This document shows positions 20,381-29,743 of a stretch of DNA of 64,000 bases, in pieces. Where the stretch lies: the NCBI GenBank assembly GCA_944388405.1, contig CALXIQ010000006.1, positions 62,001-126,000 of the forward strand, read 5' to 3'. The stretch is from an uncultured Ruminococcus sp. (GTDB lineage Bacteria > Bacillota > Clostridia > Oscillospirales > Ruminococcaceae). The notes below the pieces were generated by a model. The model saw nothing but the letters and a program-made list of their open reading frames with translations. It made no database searches and was not told the origin of the DNA. A program made the translations under genes and the position numbers. How positions within the stretch are numbered: the first letter of the stretch is position 1; every line of letters starts with the position of its first letter.

Positions 20381-20435
20381 GACAAGAACCTCCTTTAAAA
20401 AGCCTGCTGTGATCCATACAGCCATCAGCTTCCTG

Positions 20436-20477
20436 TGTATTCGTTTACATTATAACACATTCAGCAGGAACTGTAAA
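20436..20477 (-). promoter_or_regulatory. GH74 promoter with CRE-like site at the start of transcription
   Basis: On the minus strand TTTACA (20472-20477), 17 bp, TATAAT (20449-20454). Directly after the -10, 20436-20449 reads TGTAAACGAATACA, a full match to TGNAANCGNWNNCA. Its position over the start site would favour repression by CcpA (inference). Confidence 0.65.
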
Positions 20478-20510
20478 GCCCCTGCTGAATAATTTTTTAT
20501 ATTTTTTTGT

Positions 20511-22706
20511 TTATTCTACGGCAATAAAGTGTATAATCTTTGACTGATAGTCTCCCCACAGTCCGCCGATATTGATGCCGCAGCTCATAAGCGCCGCACC
20601 CGAAAGCTTTACCTCGGGCTTGCTTTCCTCATAATAATATCTGTCGGGGTCAAGTCCTTTAAGCTTTATTCTTCTTGACCTGTAGTTTGGTCTTGCCATA
20701 ACCTGAATAAACTCAAACAGCGCTTCCGACTTATCCTTAGCGACGAACATCCAGCTGTCCCAGGTGTTGTCCTCAAACATATTGCCTATTCTGTACTGGT
20801 CGCCTGTTCTCACCAGCTTGTTGTACTTGTTAAACTCCTCAATTTGTCCCGGAATTGCGTCTCTGTCCTGCTGAGGGATTCTTGTAACGTCAAGCTCATA
20901 TCCAAAGGTTCCCACCATTGCAACGTGACCTCTGGTAGAAAAGGGAGTATTTCTGCCTACGGTGTGGTTGGGGCAGTCTGATACGTGTGCGCCCATAGCA
21001 GAGCAGGGATAGCACATTGAAGTGCCGTACTGTATCTTAAGTCTTTCGATGGCGTCTGTATCGTCGGAACACCAGATCTGGGGGCTGTAATAAAGCATAC
21101 CTGGGTCGAATCTTGCACCGCCGCCTGAGCAGTTCTCAAGGAGAATATGTGGATATGCGGTTGTAATCCTGTCCATAAGCTCGTAAACGCCCAGCACATA
21201 TCTGTGCCACAGCTCTCTCTGGCGGTTTGCAGGCAAAGCGTTTGAGCCCACCTCGGTAAGCTGTCTGTTCATATCCCACTTTATATACTCGATGTTGGCG
21301 GAATCGAGAATGTTTTTCATCATTCCAAAGACATAGTCCCTTACATCCTGTCTGGAATAATCCAGCACATACTGCTCTCTTGAAAGAGTCAGCTCTCTGC
21401 CCTTAACCTGAATCGCCCAGTCGGGGTGAGCCTTATAAAGCTCCGAATCGGGGGAAATCATCTCAGGCTCAAACCAGATGCCGAACTTCATTCCCAGCTT
21501 GTTTACCTCGTCCACAAGATATTTCAATCCGCCCTCCAGCTTCTTTTCGTATACAAACCAGTCGCCCAGCGAAGAATTATCCGAATCTCTGTGACCGAAC
21601 CAGCCGTCGTCCATAACCAGCATTTCAATTCCCAGCTTTGAGGCTTCCTTGGCAATGTCTATAAGCTTCTGAGTGTTGAAATTAAAATATGTAGCCTCCC
21701 AGTTGTTGATAAGAATCGGGCGGCGTTTATCCTTGTATTCTCCTCTTATAAGATTGTTTCTGTACAGGTCATGGAAGGTTCTTGACATCTTTCCAAGACC
21801 CTCGTCGGAATAAACCATAACAACCTCGGGAGCGATAAATTCCTCTCCACTTTCCAGCAGCCAGGAAAAGTCCATATCGTTTATACCCATAACAAAGCGG
21901 GTTTTCTTATGCTGATTAACCTCAGCCTCGGCGATAAAGTTGCCGGAATAAACAAAGTTAAAGCCGTAAACCTCGCCGCTGTCCTCGTCCGCTTTATGCT
22001 GACACAATGCAACAAAGGGGTTGTTCTGATGTGAAGATTCTCCTCTCATAGAATCAATAGACTGCTTGCCATGATGAAGTCTGCATCTTTCAACTGCTCT
22101 TTCTCTTGCCCATGACCCGTTTAAGGTTATCATATCAAAGCTGTCGGTGTCAAAATCAACGCAAGTGGAATAAACTCTGGTAAGATAGCAAGGCTTTTCG
22201 CCCACATTTTTTACGCTTACAGAACGAGTGATAACATCAAGCTTGTCAAAGGCAGTATAAATAAGGGTCGCTTCAAGTCCTGCATGCTTATCCTCCATTA
22301 CAACCTCAAGGGTTTCGCAGCCGCTTTTCTCAGTTGCAAAAGTGGCGGGAAGTCCCTTAAGCTTAGGCTTGCCCTTGTATATTTTGTGGGATTTATATCT
22401 CAGGTCGCAGGTGGACATACCGTCGCTGTCCAGAATTTTAAATGCCGCTTCACGGTAATCTCCCAGTCCGAAGCAGGGATACTCAAAGGGAAGGGTATCC
22501 ATATAGGTTCCCTTATCACGGTTGTTTGTTTCAGGCGTAAAGGGGTTTTCGTCCAGTCTCAGAAGATAGGTAAGGTCCTCATCGGGTACCTTTTTTCCGA
22601 AATAAACATGAGCCAGATACTCGCCCGGGGCAACTTTCAGAACATAGTCCGTATTCCCTGCGCGAAGCTTAAATATTCTTGCGCTTTCATTATAGGTTAT
22701 CGACAT
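20511..22706 (-). CDS. Alpha-galactosidase, GH36
   Basis: 731 residues from ATG 22706 (AAGGAG 10 bp upstream). The N-terminal beta-supersandwich (about 1-325) is followed by the TIM barrel with VMDDGWFGHR, the nucleophile in YIKWDMNR (Asp478) and the acid/base in CSDDTDA (Asp548), and a C-terminal beta domain. Length and motif spacing match the tetrameric bacterial GH36 enzymes. There is no signal peptide, so it is cytoplasmic and probably removes alpha-1,6-galactose from imported raffinose-type or galactomannan oligosaccharides. It is transcribed from its own promoter, downstream of an ABC cluster terminator. Confidence 0.95.
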   Translation of the reverse strand: MSITYNESARIFKLRAGNTDYVLKVAPGEYLAHVYFGKKVPDEDLTYLLRLDENPFTPETNNRDKGTYMDTLPFEYPCFGLGDYREAAFKILDSDGMSTCDLRYKSHKIYKGKPKLKGLPATFATEKSGCETLEVVMEDKHAGLEATLIYTAFDKLDVITRSVSVKNVGEKPCYLTRVYSTCVDFDTDSFDMITLNGSWARERAVERCRLHHGKQSIDSMRGESSHQNNPFVALCQHKADEDSGEVYGFNFVYSGNFIAEAEVNQHKKTRFVMGINDMDFSWLLESGEEFIAPEVVMVYSDEGLGKMSRTFHDLYRNNLIRGEYKDKRRPILINNWEATYFNFNTQKLIDIAKEASKLGIEMLVMDDGWFGHRDSDNSSLGDWFVYEKKLEGGLKYLVDEVNKLGMKFGIWFEPEMISPDSELYKAHPDWAIQVKGRELTLSREQYVLDYSRQDVRDYVFGMMKNILDSANIEYIKWDMNRQLTEVGSNALPANRQRELWHRYVLGVYELMDRITTAYPHILLENCSGGGARFDPGMLYYSPQIWCSDDTDAIERLKIQYGTSMCYPCSAMGAHVSDCPNHTVGRNTPFSTRGHVAMVGTFGYELDVTRIPQQDRDAIPGQIEEFNKYNKLVRTGDQYRIGNMFEDNTWDSWMFVAKDKSEALFEFIQVMARPNYRSRRIKLKGLDPDRYYYEESKPEVKLSGAALMSCGINIGGLWGDYQSKIIHFIAVE

Positions 22707-22776
22707 AGCTTTTGTTCTCCTTATCAAAAAATCTCAATCGTAGGCTATTGAACACGCACCAATCGTATTCAAAGTA

Positions 22777-22804
22777 ATTATAACACATCTAAAAATTTAT
22801 GCAA
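22777..22804 (-). promoter_or_regulatory. Promoter of the GH36 gene
   Basis: On the minus strand TTGCAT (22799-22804), 16 bp, TATAAT (22777-22782). It lies about 70 bp before the start codon. No CRE-like site is seen here, unlike at the GH74 and esterase genes. Confidence 0.7.
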
Positions 22805-22858
22805 GTAAAAAATCGTTTTATGCTTGTATTTTTTATGAACGTCTTCTGAATAATAGCG

Positions 22859-22894
22859 AAAAAAATACAGAATGCCCGCCAAGGAGCATTCTGT
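22859..22894 (-). terminator. Terminator of the ABC cluster
   Basis: On the minus strand ACAGAATGC / GCATTCTGT encloses a short GC-rich loop and is followed by ATTTTTTT. It lies about 26 bp after the last permease gene and marks the end of the ten-gene cluster. Confidence 0.85.
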
Positions 22895-22920
22895 AATTTA
22901 AAAGCGTTTGATTTTGCAAA

Positions 22921-23973
22921 TTACATACCTGTAATACCCGAACGCTCGATACCTTCGATAAAGTATCTCTGTAGGAATACATACATAACCAGCAGAGGCG
23001 TAATCGCAAGCACACATCCTGCTTCAAGCCAAACGATAATCTGTCTTACAGGAATCGAATCGCCGTCGAACAGCTGCTGGGTAAGGGTTGCGTCAAGGTT
23101 TTTAAGCATCAGCGCTACCGTATCGTTTCTTGTAAAGAATGAAGTCGATACATAGTAGTCATTCCAATACCAAACGATGGAGAACAGGAAAACTGTCAGG
23201 AATGAAGTTTTCGCGTTAGGAACCATTACCTTAATATAAGTCTTGAATGGACCGCAGCCGTCAAGATAAGCGGCATCCTCAAGCTCCTTGGGCAGTCCTC
23301 TGAAGAACTGACGGAAGATGAAGATAAATAATCCAGCTCTCAATCCGTTTGCAAACATAGCGGGCAGATACATTGTCCATCCGGTGTTGATAAGGGTTAT
23401 GGGCTGTCCTCCGTTGAAAAGGGAGATTATTCCGAACAGATCGAAATACGCATACTGCAAGTGCAGAGGAATTGTTGTGATCTGAGGAGGAACTATAATC
23501 ATAAGAACTACTATTGCAAAAAGCAGTCCCTTGCCCTTGAAGTTGAATCGTGCAAAGCCGTAGCCTGTAACGGAACAGGTTATAACCTGAAGCACCGACG
23601 CTACAATGTTAAGTCTGATTGTGTTTAACAGGGTTGCGTCAAAGTTCATAACTTCCCAGACTTCCTGAATGTTGCTGAGAGTCAAGCTTTTCGGCAGCCA
23701 TACAATCGACGGGTCATTCATCTGCTCCGCAGGTCTGAACGCTGTTGAAATCATGAAGATCAGAGGATAGAGAATTACAAAGCACAAACCAAACAAAATC
23801 AGAAACCTGAAGAAAGGCCATACCAATCCGACTATTCTTTTGTTTCGATTGTAACGAATCTGCTCGGGAGTGAAGAACTTGTCAAGACCTTCCTTCTTCA
23901 TTCTCTTATGACGGGCTTTCGCCGCCGCTCTTCTTTCCTTTTCAAACTGTTTTTCTTCTTTTTTCGTTGCCAC
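22921..23973 (-). CDS. Carbohydrate ABC transporter permease, MalG type (second pair)
   Basis: 350 residues, longer than the usual 270-300 because of a basic N-terminal tail (EEKQFEKERRAAAKARHKR). Six or so membrane segments follow, with the EAA loop (EDAAYLDGCGPFKTYIKVMVP) that docks onto an ABC ATPase. It is paired with the MalF-type gene 13 bp upstream. Substrate is unknown. A partner ATPase of the usual MsmX/MalK kind is not encoded in the cluster. Confidence 0.9.
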   Translation of the reverse strand: MATKKEEKQFEKERRAAAKARHKRMKKEGLDKFFTPEQIRYNRNKRIVGLVWPFFRFLILFGLCFVILYPLIFMISTAFRPAEQMNDPSIVWLPKSLTLSNIQEVWEVMNFDATLLNTIRLNIVASVLQVITCSVTGYGFARFNFKGKGLLFAIVVLMIIVPPQITTIPLHLQYAYFDLFGIISLFNGGQPITLINTGWTMYLPAMFANGLRAGLFIFIFRQFFRGLPKELEDAAYLDGCGPFKTYIKVMVPNAKTSFLTVFLFSIVWYWNDYYVSTSFFTRNDTVALMLKNLDATLTQQLFDGDSIPVRQIIVWLEAGCVLAITPLLVMYVFLQRYFIEGIERSGITGM

Positions 23974-23986
23974 TGTAATCCCCCCT

Positions 23987-25030
23987 TTATTCTACTTCAT
24001 AGTAAACGAATCTGTTGATGATAGCGACTATAATCGCAAGCACAATACCTACGATAAGGAAGTATGCCCATGCCATAGCCGACATATAGCCGTGCTCCCA
24101 GTTAGCTCCCTGGTTGAGTATGATGGTCATAACCTCGTTTGACGGGTCAACGAAGGAATCTACAACCGTGTATACCAAGCTGGCAAGAATCATAGGGCTG
24201 ATGTAGGGAATTGTAATCTTCCAGAAATATTCCCAACCTGTTGCACCCTCCATCTGAGCCGCTTCCTTAGCGGAGAAAGGTATTCCCTGGAGCGCCGACA
24301 AGAACAGCAGGATCTGGATACCTGAATTCCATACCAGATTGAAAATATCCGTCGTCAGCGAGTTTATGGTTTCTGTCAGCGTATCGCTTATGTTGTACAC
24401 TCCCAGGAAGTTAAGCAGCTGGTCTACCAGGTCTGCTTCAAACATTGTGCTGAACTGCTCCGAACCGCCTGCATATCCGCCTGTGCTCATGTTACCGTTG
24501 ATGATGTCGATAACAGGACCGGTAGCGATGATAACCGGAAGGAAGAATACCGCTCTTGCGAAAGTTCTTCCTCTGAACTTCTGATTCAGAATTACCGCAA
24601 TGAATATTGAGAATATCAGAATCAGAGGCGTTCTCAGCGCTGTATTCTGAAGCATTTCAACCAGCGCTCTTGTGTAGTCGGGATCTCGACGGAACGCACT
24701 TACATAGTTATCAAATCCTATAAAGGTCAGTTCCATTTCGCCCGATCTTACCGCGGTTTCGTTGAAAGACCAGATAAGCGACTCGAACAACGGCATAATG
24801 AAGAAGTAAATCGTTCCTAAAATCCAGATTCCGATAAATCCGTAGCCGTAAAGCGCCTTTCTTCTTTCATAAGGAATTCTGCTTGCTTTAGGAGCTTTAG
24901 TCTTTTTGCTTCCCTTGCTCTTAGCAGGAGGCTCTACCTCGGCGACAGCTGCTACAGCCATGTCTTCCGCAGCTTCAACCGGCTTGTCGTTCAGCGTGTC
25001 GTTTGGCAAATTCTTTTTTACCTTACTCAT
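23987..25030 (-). CDS. Carbohydrate ABC transporter permease, MalF type (second pair)
   Basis: 347 residues from ATG 25030. The start overlaps the DUF5696 stop by 8 bp, and the GGAGG site is inside the upstream gene. A long Ala/Lys-rich cytoplasmic N-terminus precedes six membrane segments and the EAA motif (EAAQMEGATGWEYFWKITIP). An unusual stretch between membrane segments (around residues 160-210, ending TETINSLTTDIF) makes a large external loop. It forms a heterodimer with the MalG-type protein downstream. Confidence 0.9.
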   Translation of the reverse strand: MSKVKKNLPNDTLNDKPVEAAEDMAVAAVAEVEPPAKSKGSKKTKAPKASRIPYERRKALYGYGFIGIWILGTIYFFIMPLFESLIWSFNETAVRSGEMELTFIGFDNYVSAFRRDPDYTRALVEMLQNTALRTPLILIFSIFIAVILNQKFRGRTFARAVFFLPVIIATGPVIDIINGNMSTGGYAGGSEQFSTMFEADLVDQLLNFLGVYNISDTLTETINSLTTDIFNLVWNSGIQILLFLSALQGIPFSAKEAAQMEGATGWEYFWKITIPYISPMILASLVYTVVDSFVDPSNEVMTIILNQGANWEHGYMSAMAWAYFLIVGIVLAIIVAIINRFVYYEVE

Positions 25031-27440
25031 CAGCCTCAATACCTCCTTCTATAGCGTTTGCAAGATCGTAAACCTGACCGTCAACAGATGCCGTCTGAGC
25101 CGCCATATCGATTTCGATAACAACCTCGGAACCATCCTTGCTGTAGGTCGTGGTAAGTACGTTTCCGTCGTCGCTTATTTCATAATTTGAAATGGTCATA
25201 TCACTTACGCCTGAAAGAATATCGCTTGCAAGCATTGACTGCTCAGTCGCCATATCCACCCATCCTGCGTAATTGGAGTAGTAAAGCTCGTCATACTCGG
25301 TATCCTTAAGCTCTGATGCGTCCTCGTAAACCATATCGTAATGCATCGAAGAGCCTGCTGCAAGCGCCAGCATAAAGGTTTCGCCCGTATTTGAGCTTGC
25401 ATTTATAGGCTTGGTCGAATAAGGTACATAGCCGTGAATAACCATCTGATAGAACGGAATATCATAATCGGTAAGATTATATCCGCTGGAATATACAGGA
25501 ACGTTTGTAACATGCGAAGCGTAAGGCAGAACATAAGCGTTAGCTCCGTCACAGATTATAGAACCTACCTGCTCGGCAGCGGCTGAATAGCCTTCAACTA
25601 TGGTATTCATTGTCTGGCTTCTGCTGGAGCTGTTGCTTGCAGAGAAGTCGCTTACCAGCTTGGTTGAATAATCGCCGAAACCAATTTTGTCAAGTTCCTC
25701 ATCCGTATAGCTTTCGATCATCTGATCGAATACCTTGACATAAGAATTGGGAGCAAGCAGTGCGGGGGCAACTCCCGTTTCAGGAATACCGAAGGCAGGG
25801 CTGTATGTACTCTGTCTTGAGTAAGCGTTTGAAACTCTGATAGCTGTGTTTGTAAATGTCATGAAGCCCCAGCTGCTCGAATCCATCTGACTGTTGTTCA
25901 TTGACGGGAACACATCGATGCCCTCGGTTGCCAGGAAGCTTTCAAAATCTCCTGAGCCGCCCAGCGTGCCTGAAGGCTTAACCTTTGTGGATATCTTATT
26001 GTTGATGGACTTGTTTGTCCAGTCGTTATAGTTTACCACAATATCGGAAATTCCGTTTTCCTTAAAAGTATTGACAATCTCCTGCGCCTGGCTGAAACCT
26101 GTTATCTCAGTCTTGAGCATAAAGGGAAGACCTAAGATAGATGTCTGCTTCAGAACTCCGCCGAAGAAGTCTATGTAGAGGTCATTGGAATCCGCCTCAG
26201 TCTTCTGGGTAAGTCCCTTGTAGTCGATAAGATAATTTCTGTAAACCTCTGCGCAGTCTGCGTAGTTAACGCCCTCTTCATTATCAACGGGATAATATCT
26301 TATACCAAAACGCTCGGTTTTGATATCGCCGTCCTCAAACACGGTAATTCTGTTTGAGGTATCGCCGCTCATAAAGAAGGTGTCCTGGCTTCTGGTTTCA
26401 AACTCGAAGTAGCAATTGTTGTAAGCCTGGTTGTTCTGTCCGCTTACCTGCGCCTTAGCGTAAACGTTGGCGTCGCCGTCAGATACCACCGCTACAAGTC
26501 CGCTGTTGCCCGAAACGGTTGCCACAACCGGCATATAAGCCTGTTCGGTAACTCTGGGCGCCGTAAGAGGAACTGCCGTATAATCTCTTCCGTAAACCTG
26601 CTGCGAATAGTCAGCATAGTTTACCTTTCCGTTATTGTAATTGATAACTGCGCCGCTTCCGTCGGGAACAATCATATATCCCTCAGTAGGCTCGCCGTTT
26701 TCGGTTGCCGAAACAGCTCCGAAATAAGGACAAAGCTGAAGCTTTGTAAGAACCTTTCCGTCAAGAGAGCTTGTATTTTCCTCTACGATTTCGCTTGAGT
26801 CAACGTACACATAAAGGTTGTCGTCGCAAAGCTCGTAATGCACTGTCAATGTAACGCCTTCTGAGCTGTAGCTGTAAGTTACGGCAACGCCGTTATCCTC
26901 ATCTTCCCATGTCTGTGAAGCTCTTGTGGAATATACCGGAGCCGGAGATTCGGTTCTTCTTTCCTGTCTCAGATCGCCCACCTTAATAGCGATGCTTGAC
27001 GCTATGGAGTTTCTCTGAGTGGTTCTCATTGTAGTGCCTCTTTCGGTATTGATTATGGTATCGTCAGCCATTACGTTAATGGGAGATGTCCACCAATACT
27101 TGCCCGAAGACTTTACATAAAGACCGATTCTATCGTTTTCCTCATCGGCATACATTATAAAGTTATCGTTTGAAGCGACCTCGCGACAGGTTTCAAGAGC
27201 TATTGCCTCTTCGTCGGTAATCGGGTCGGGAAGCTCTTCCTCATCAGATGCTTCCTCTTCCTCGCCGGCAGCCTCCTCATCGGACGCTTCCTCCTGTTCG
27301 GTTTCGGCTTCCTCTGTAACAGCTGAGGTATCAACCTCGTCCTCGGCAGAAGATGCGGCCATTGATCCCAGAGGCATCAGCATTGTAAGAACCAACGCAA
27401 ACACAATCGCTTTTTTATAATTTTTGTTATGCATTTTCAC
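25023..27440 (-). CDS. Secreted DUF5696-family protein
   Basis: 805 residues. A signal peptide (KAIVFALVLTMLMPLGSMAAS) is followed by a very acidic Glu/Asp/Ala linker (about 30-75), a beta-rich region, and a C-terminal half with alternating strands and helices (IVNYNDWTNKSINNKIS, VLPYASHVTNVPVYSSGYN). I assign DUF5696 from its overall pattern and from its constant company of MalF/MalG genes. The C-terminal half resembles a TIM-barrel glycosidase fold, but I cannot name catalytic residues. It is probably exported and may present or trim the substrate of the transporter. Confidence 0.7.
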   Translation of the reverse strand: MKMHNKNYKKAIVFALVLTMLMPLGSMAASSAEDEVDTSAVTEEAETEQEEASDEEAAGEEEEASDEEELPDPITDEEAIALETCREVASNDNFIMYADEENDRIGLYVKSSGKYWWTSPINVMADDTIINTERGTTMRTTQRNSIASSIAIKVGDLRQERRTESPAPVYSTRASQTWEDEDNGVAVTYSYSSEGVTLTVHYELCDDNLYVYVDSSEIVEENTSSLDGKVLTKLQLCPYFGAVSATENGEPTEGYMIVPDGSGAVINYNNGKVNYADYSQQVYGRDYTAVPLTAPRVTEQAYMPVVATVSGNSGLVAVVSDGDANVYAKAQVSGQNNQAYNNCYFEFETRSQDTFFMSGDTSNRITVFEDGDIKTERFGIRYYPVDNEEGVNYADCAEVYRNYLIDYKGLTQKTEADSNDLYIDFFGGVLKQTSILGLPFMLKTEITGFSQAQEIVNTFKENGISDIVVNYNDWTNKSINNKISTKVKPSGTLGGSGDFESFLATEGIDVFPSMNNSQMDSSSWGFMTFTNTAIRVSNAYSRQSTYSPAFGIPETGVAPALLAPNSYVKVFDQMIESYTDEELDKIGFGDYSTKLVSDFSASNSSSRSQTMNTIVEGYSAAAEQVGSIICDGANAYVLPYASHVTNVPVYSSGYNLTDYDIPFYQMVIHGYVPYSTKPINASSNTGETFMLALAAGSSMHYDMVYEDASELKDTEYDELYYSNYAGWVDMATEQSMLASDILSGVSDMTISNYEISDDGNVLTTTYSKDGSEVVIEIDMAAQTASVDGQVYDLANAIEGGIEADE

Positions 27441-27455
27441 ACCACCGTTTCTTAT

Positions 27456-28085
27456 TTAGCCTCTGATTCTGTATGCAATTTCGGTATAGATTGAATATCC
27501 GAATACATACACCTGCTGGAACAGCGAAAGCAGGAGAATTGCAAGGAACAATATCAGCAGCATCGCTACAACAGTAAATATCATAGACACAATCGTCTTT
27601 CCGAATGAATACTGGTGAGCGGCTCTCATCGCCTGTATCATAAGCACTACAGACCAGCCTATGCCCAGCCAGTTGATAGCTGTCAGCCAGATTGATTCCT
27701 CCTGTACCAGGACGTTTGACATTAACACGCCTATAAATCCGCAAACTATAAAAGGAACCAGCGCATATGCGGAATAAACGCAGATCTTTTTAAGCGTTCC
27801 TTCGCCGTCGAACAGCGTACACAGCGCCCAGTTTGCAATAACCCATGTAAAGAAGTAAACTACAGACTGAACGATAAGCGGCACAACGTTAAATACCTTA
27901 ACATATGCGTCGTTGAACTGGAAGCCGGTCAGCTGTCTGTCGGCAACCATATACACGAACAGCAGGAATACTATTACCAGAGCCACCTTCATCGAGCCCT
28001 GCTTCTTCCAGCGGAGATCCTCAAATCCCTCTACAGGATGGAAAATAACGTGCTTCAGCCAACCCATTGTTGTAAATTCATACAT
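27456..28085 (-). CDS. Yip1-family membrane protein
   Basis: 209 residues with about five membrane helices. The N-terminal HVIFHPVEGFEDLRWKK and the spacing of helices fit the bacterial YIP1 family. No enzyme motif is present. It lies 2 bp from the NHL/TPR gene and 15 bp from the DUF5696 gene, so all three are probably co-translated. The role in the transporter cluster is unknown. Confidence 0.75.
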   Translation of the reverse strand: MYEFTTMGWLKHVIFHPVEGFEDLRWKKQGSMKVALVIVFLLFVYMVADRQLTGFQFNDAYVKVFNVVPLIVQSVVYFFTWVIANWALCTLFDGEGTLKKICVYSAYALVPFIVCGFIGVLMSNVLVQEESIWLTAINWLGIGWSVVLMIQAMRAAHQYSFGKTIVSMIFTVVAMLLILFLAILLLSLFQQVYVFGYSIYTEIAYRIRG

Positions 28086-28087
28086 AC

Positions 28088-29701
28088 TTATTTTCCCTCC
28101 TTTGCTTTCTTCTTAATAAGGTAAATGCCTTTTTTATGAATGATCTTCAAAACGATAAACCAGATTATCAATACAAGGATAATCACTATTATAATCGTAA
28201 AGTTTTCTCTGAGGAATTCCTCTCTGGTGTACTCAAACGCCTTATCGTAATTATCCTGGTCGTATGCCGTTTCAAAATACTCCAGCGCTTCTGAATACTC
28301 TCCGTCGTTAAGAGCGGCTCTTCCCAGACCTATATAAGCCATGGTATAGTTACCGTCTCTCTTTATAACCTCTTCCCAGTCGGCCTTGGCGTCGGAATAA
28401 CGACCTTCATCGTAGTATTCAAACGCCGAGTGAACGTAGCTTCCGAAGGTTGTTTCGGTAAACACCGTAATGTCGTTCTTTCCGCCGTCCAGCACGTAGA
28501 TGTTATTGCCGAGGGCCTCTACCGCATTGGGATTGCTGAAGCTTCCTCTCTGGTCGGAGGTGGAGTTCTTTGTACCGAAGATGCATATAAGGTTGCAGTT
28601 ACGGTCGTACTGGAACACACGTCCCGTTTCATAGTCAAGAATATTGATAAGACCGTTGTTTCCAATTACAATATCGGTAAGTCTTGTTGCGTGAAGGGTG
28701 TTTGTGGTTGAGTCCCACACGTTTCCGCTTAAATCTCCGAAGGTATACTCATTACCGACTTCGTTATCCCAGATGTTATAACCGGCGGGATTAAGTTTTT
28801 TAACTGCGTCGGTAGAGGTTGAAACCTCCGTTACGGTGTAAATGAAGCCGTCCTCGTCTATATCAAAGTTTGCGTACTCAACCGGAACGTTTCTGGTCAT
28901 TCCGGCAATCTGCTCGTTTGAAGCGATGGTTCTCCACAGCCTCTGAGCGATAACCGCAGCGGTTACCTCAACTCTGTTGGCGCCGTAGAATCCTGTGAAG
29001 CTTCCGTCTCTTGCAAACTGAACCGAACCGGTGTTTACAGACTGTACAACTGCATAAACATTCTCAGCCTGGTCTACAACAATCTTTGTGGGGTTAAAGG
29101 TTTGGGAGGTATACAAAGCCTCTTCGGGTCTTGTATACTCATGAATAAGTTCACATTCCGTTTCCGAAACGACTTTTGCCTTAACCACTCTTGAATTATC
29201 GTAATCGGCAACATAAAGAGTCAAATCGCCGGTAAAGGGGCTGGTTGTTACGTAAAGTCCGTAAGGGTTCATAAAATTAGAAAGCCCTGTAGTTTCGTCC
29301 ACATTGATTTCGCTGTCGCCCGAAACGCCGTAATAGCGTCCGATAATTTCAAGGTCCTCGTTAAGTCTAAGAATACGGTTGTTTTCGGAATCCGCAACCC
29401 AGAACTCATTTCTCTCGTCGTCCACAAAAAAGTCCATGGCTCCGTCGAGGGTGGTTACAGCTGTTTCGCTTACGAAAAGCGGATCCTCGGGGTCGGTGAG
29501 TCTGTCAAGACCCATTTCCTCACCCGTAACCGTTCTTTCTACTCTATAACCGCTCTGGGAGGGAATTGCATCCTCCCATGTGTCGTAGTTATAGGAATTA
29601 TAAGGCTCATCTGCGAAGGCTGTGACCGACATTGTCATTGCTGTGACCGCAGCCATCGACAGTGCGAGTAATTTTTTCAAAGAATTTTTCATTCTTGCCA
29701 C
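28088..29701 (-). CDS. Exported NHL-repeat / TPR membrane protein
   Basis: 537 residues from GTG 29701 with AGGTGA 7 bp upstream; an ATG three codons in (29692) is the alternative. A signal peptide leads into NHL-type beta-propeller blades (for example NEFWVADSENNRILRLNE, LTLYVADYDNSRVVKAKV), then TPR helices (AYIGLGRAALNDGEYSEALEYF), and one membrane helix near the C-terminus with a basic tail. The propeller and TPR would be outside the cell, held to the membrane. It probably serves as a scaffold or sugar-binding partner for the transporter (inference). Confidence 0.8.
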   Translation of the reverse strand: MARMKNSLKKLLALSMAAVTAMTMSVTAFADEPYNSYNYDTWEDAIPSQSGYRVERTVTGEEMGLDRLTDPEDPLFVSETAVTTLDGAMDFFVDDERNEFWVADSENNRILRLNEDLEIIGRYYGVSGDSEINVDETTGLSNFMNPYGLYVTTSPFTGDLTLYVADYDNSRVVKAKVVSETECELIHEYTRPEEALYTSQTFNPTKIVVDQAENVYAVVQSVNTGSVQFARDGSFTGFYGANRVEVTAAVIAQRLWRTIASNEQIAGMTRNVPVEYANFDIDEDGFIYTVTEVSTSTDAVKKLNPAGYNIWDNEVGNEYTFGDLSGNVWDSTTNTLHATRLTDIVIGNNGLINILDYETGRVFQYDRNCNLICIFGTKNSTSDQRGSFSNPNAVEALGNNIYVLDGGKNDITVFTETTFGSYVHSAFEYYDEGRYSDAKADWEEVIKRDGNYTMAYIGLGRAALNDGEYSEALEYFETAYDQDNYDKAFEYTREEFLRENFTIIIVIILVLIIWFIVLKIIHKKGIYLIKKKAKEGK

Positions 29702-29743
29702 TACTTATCACCTGTTTCCTTTCCGAATTTAAATGTTGACCGA

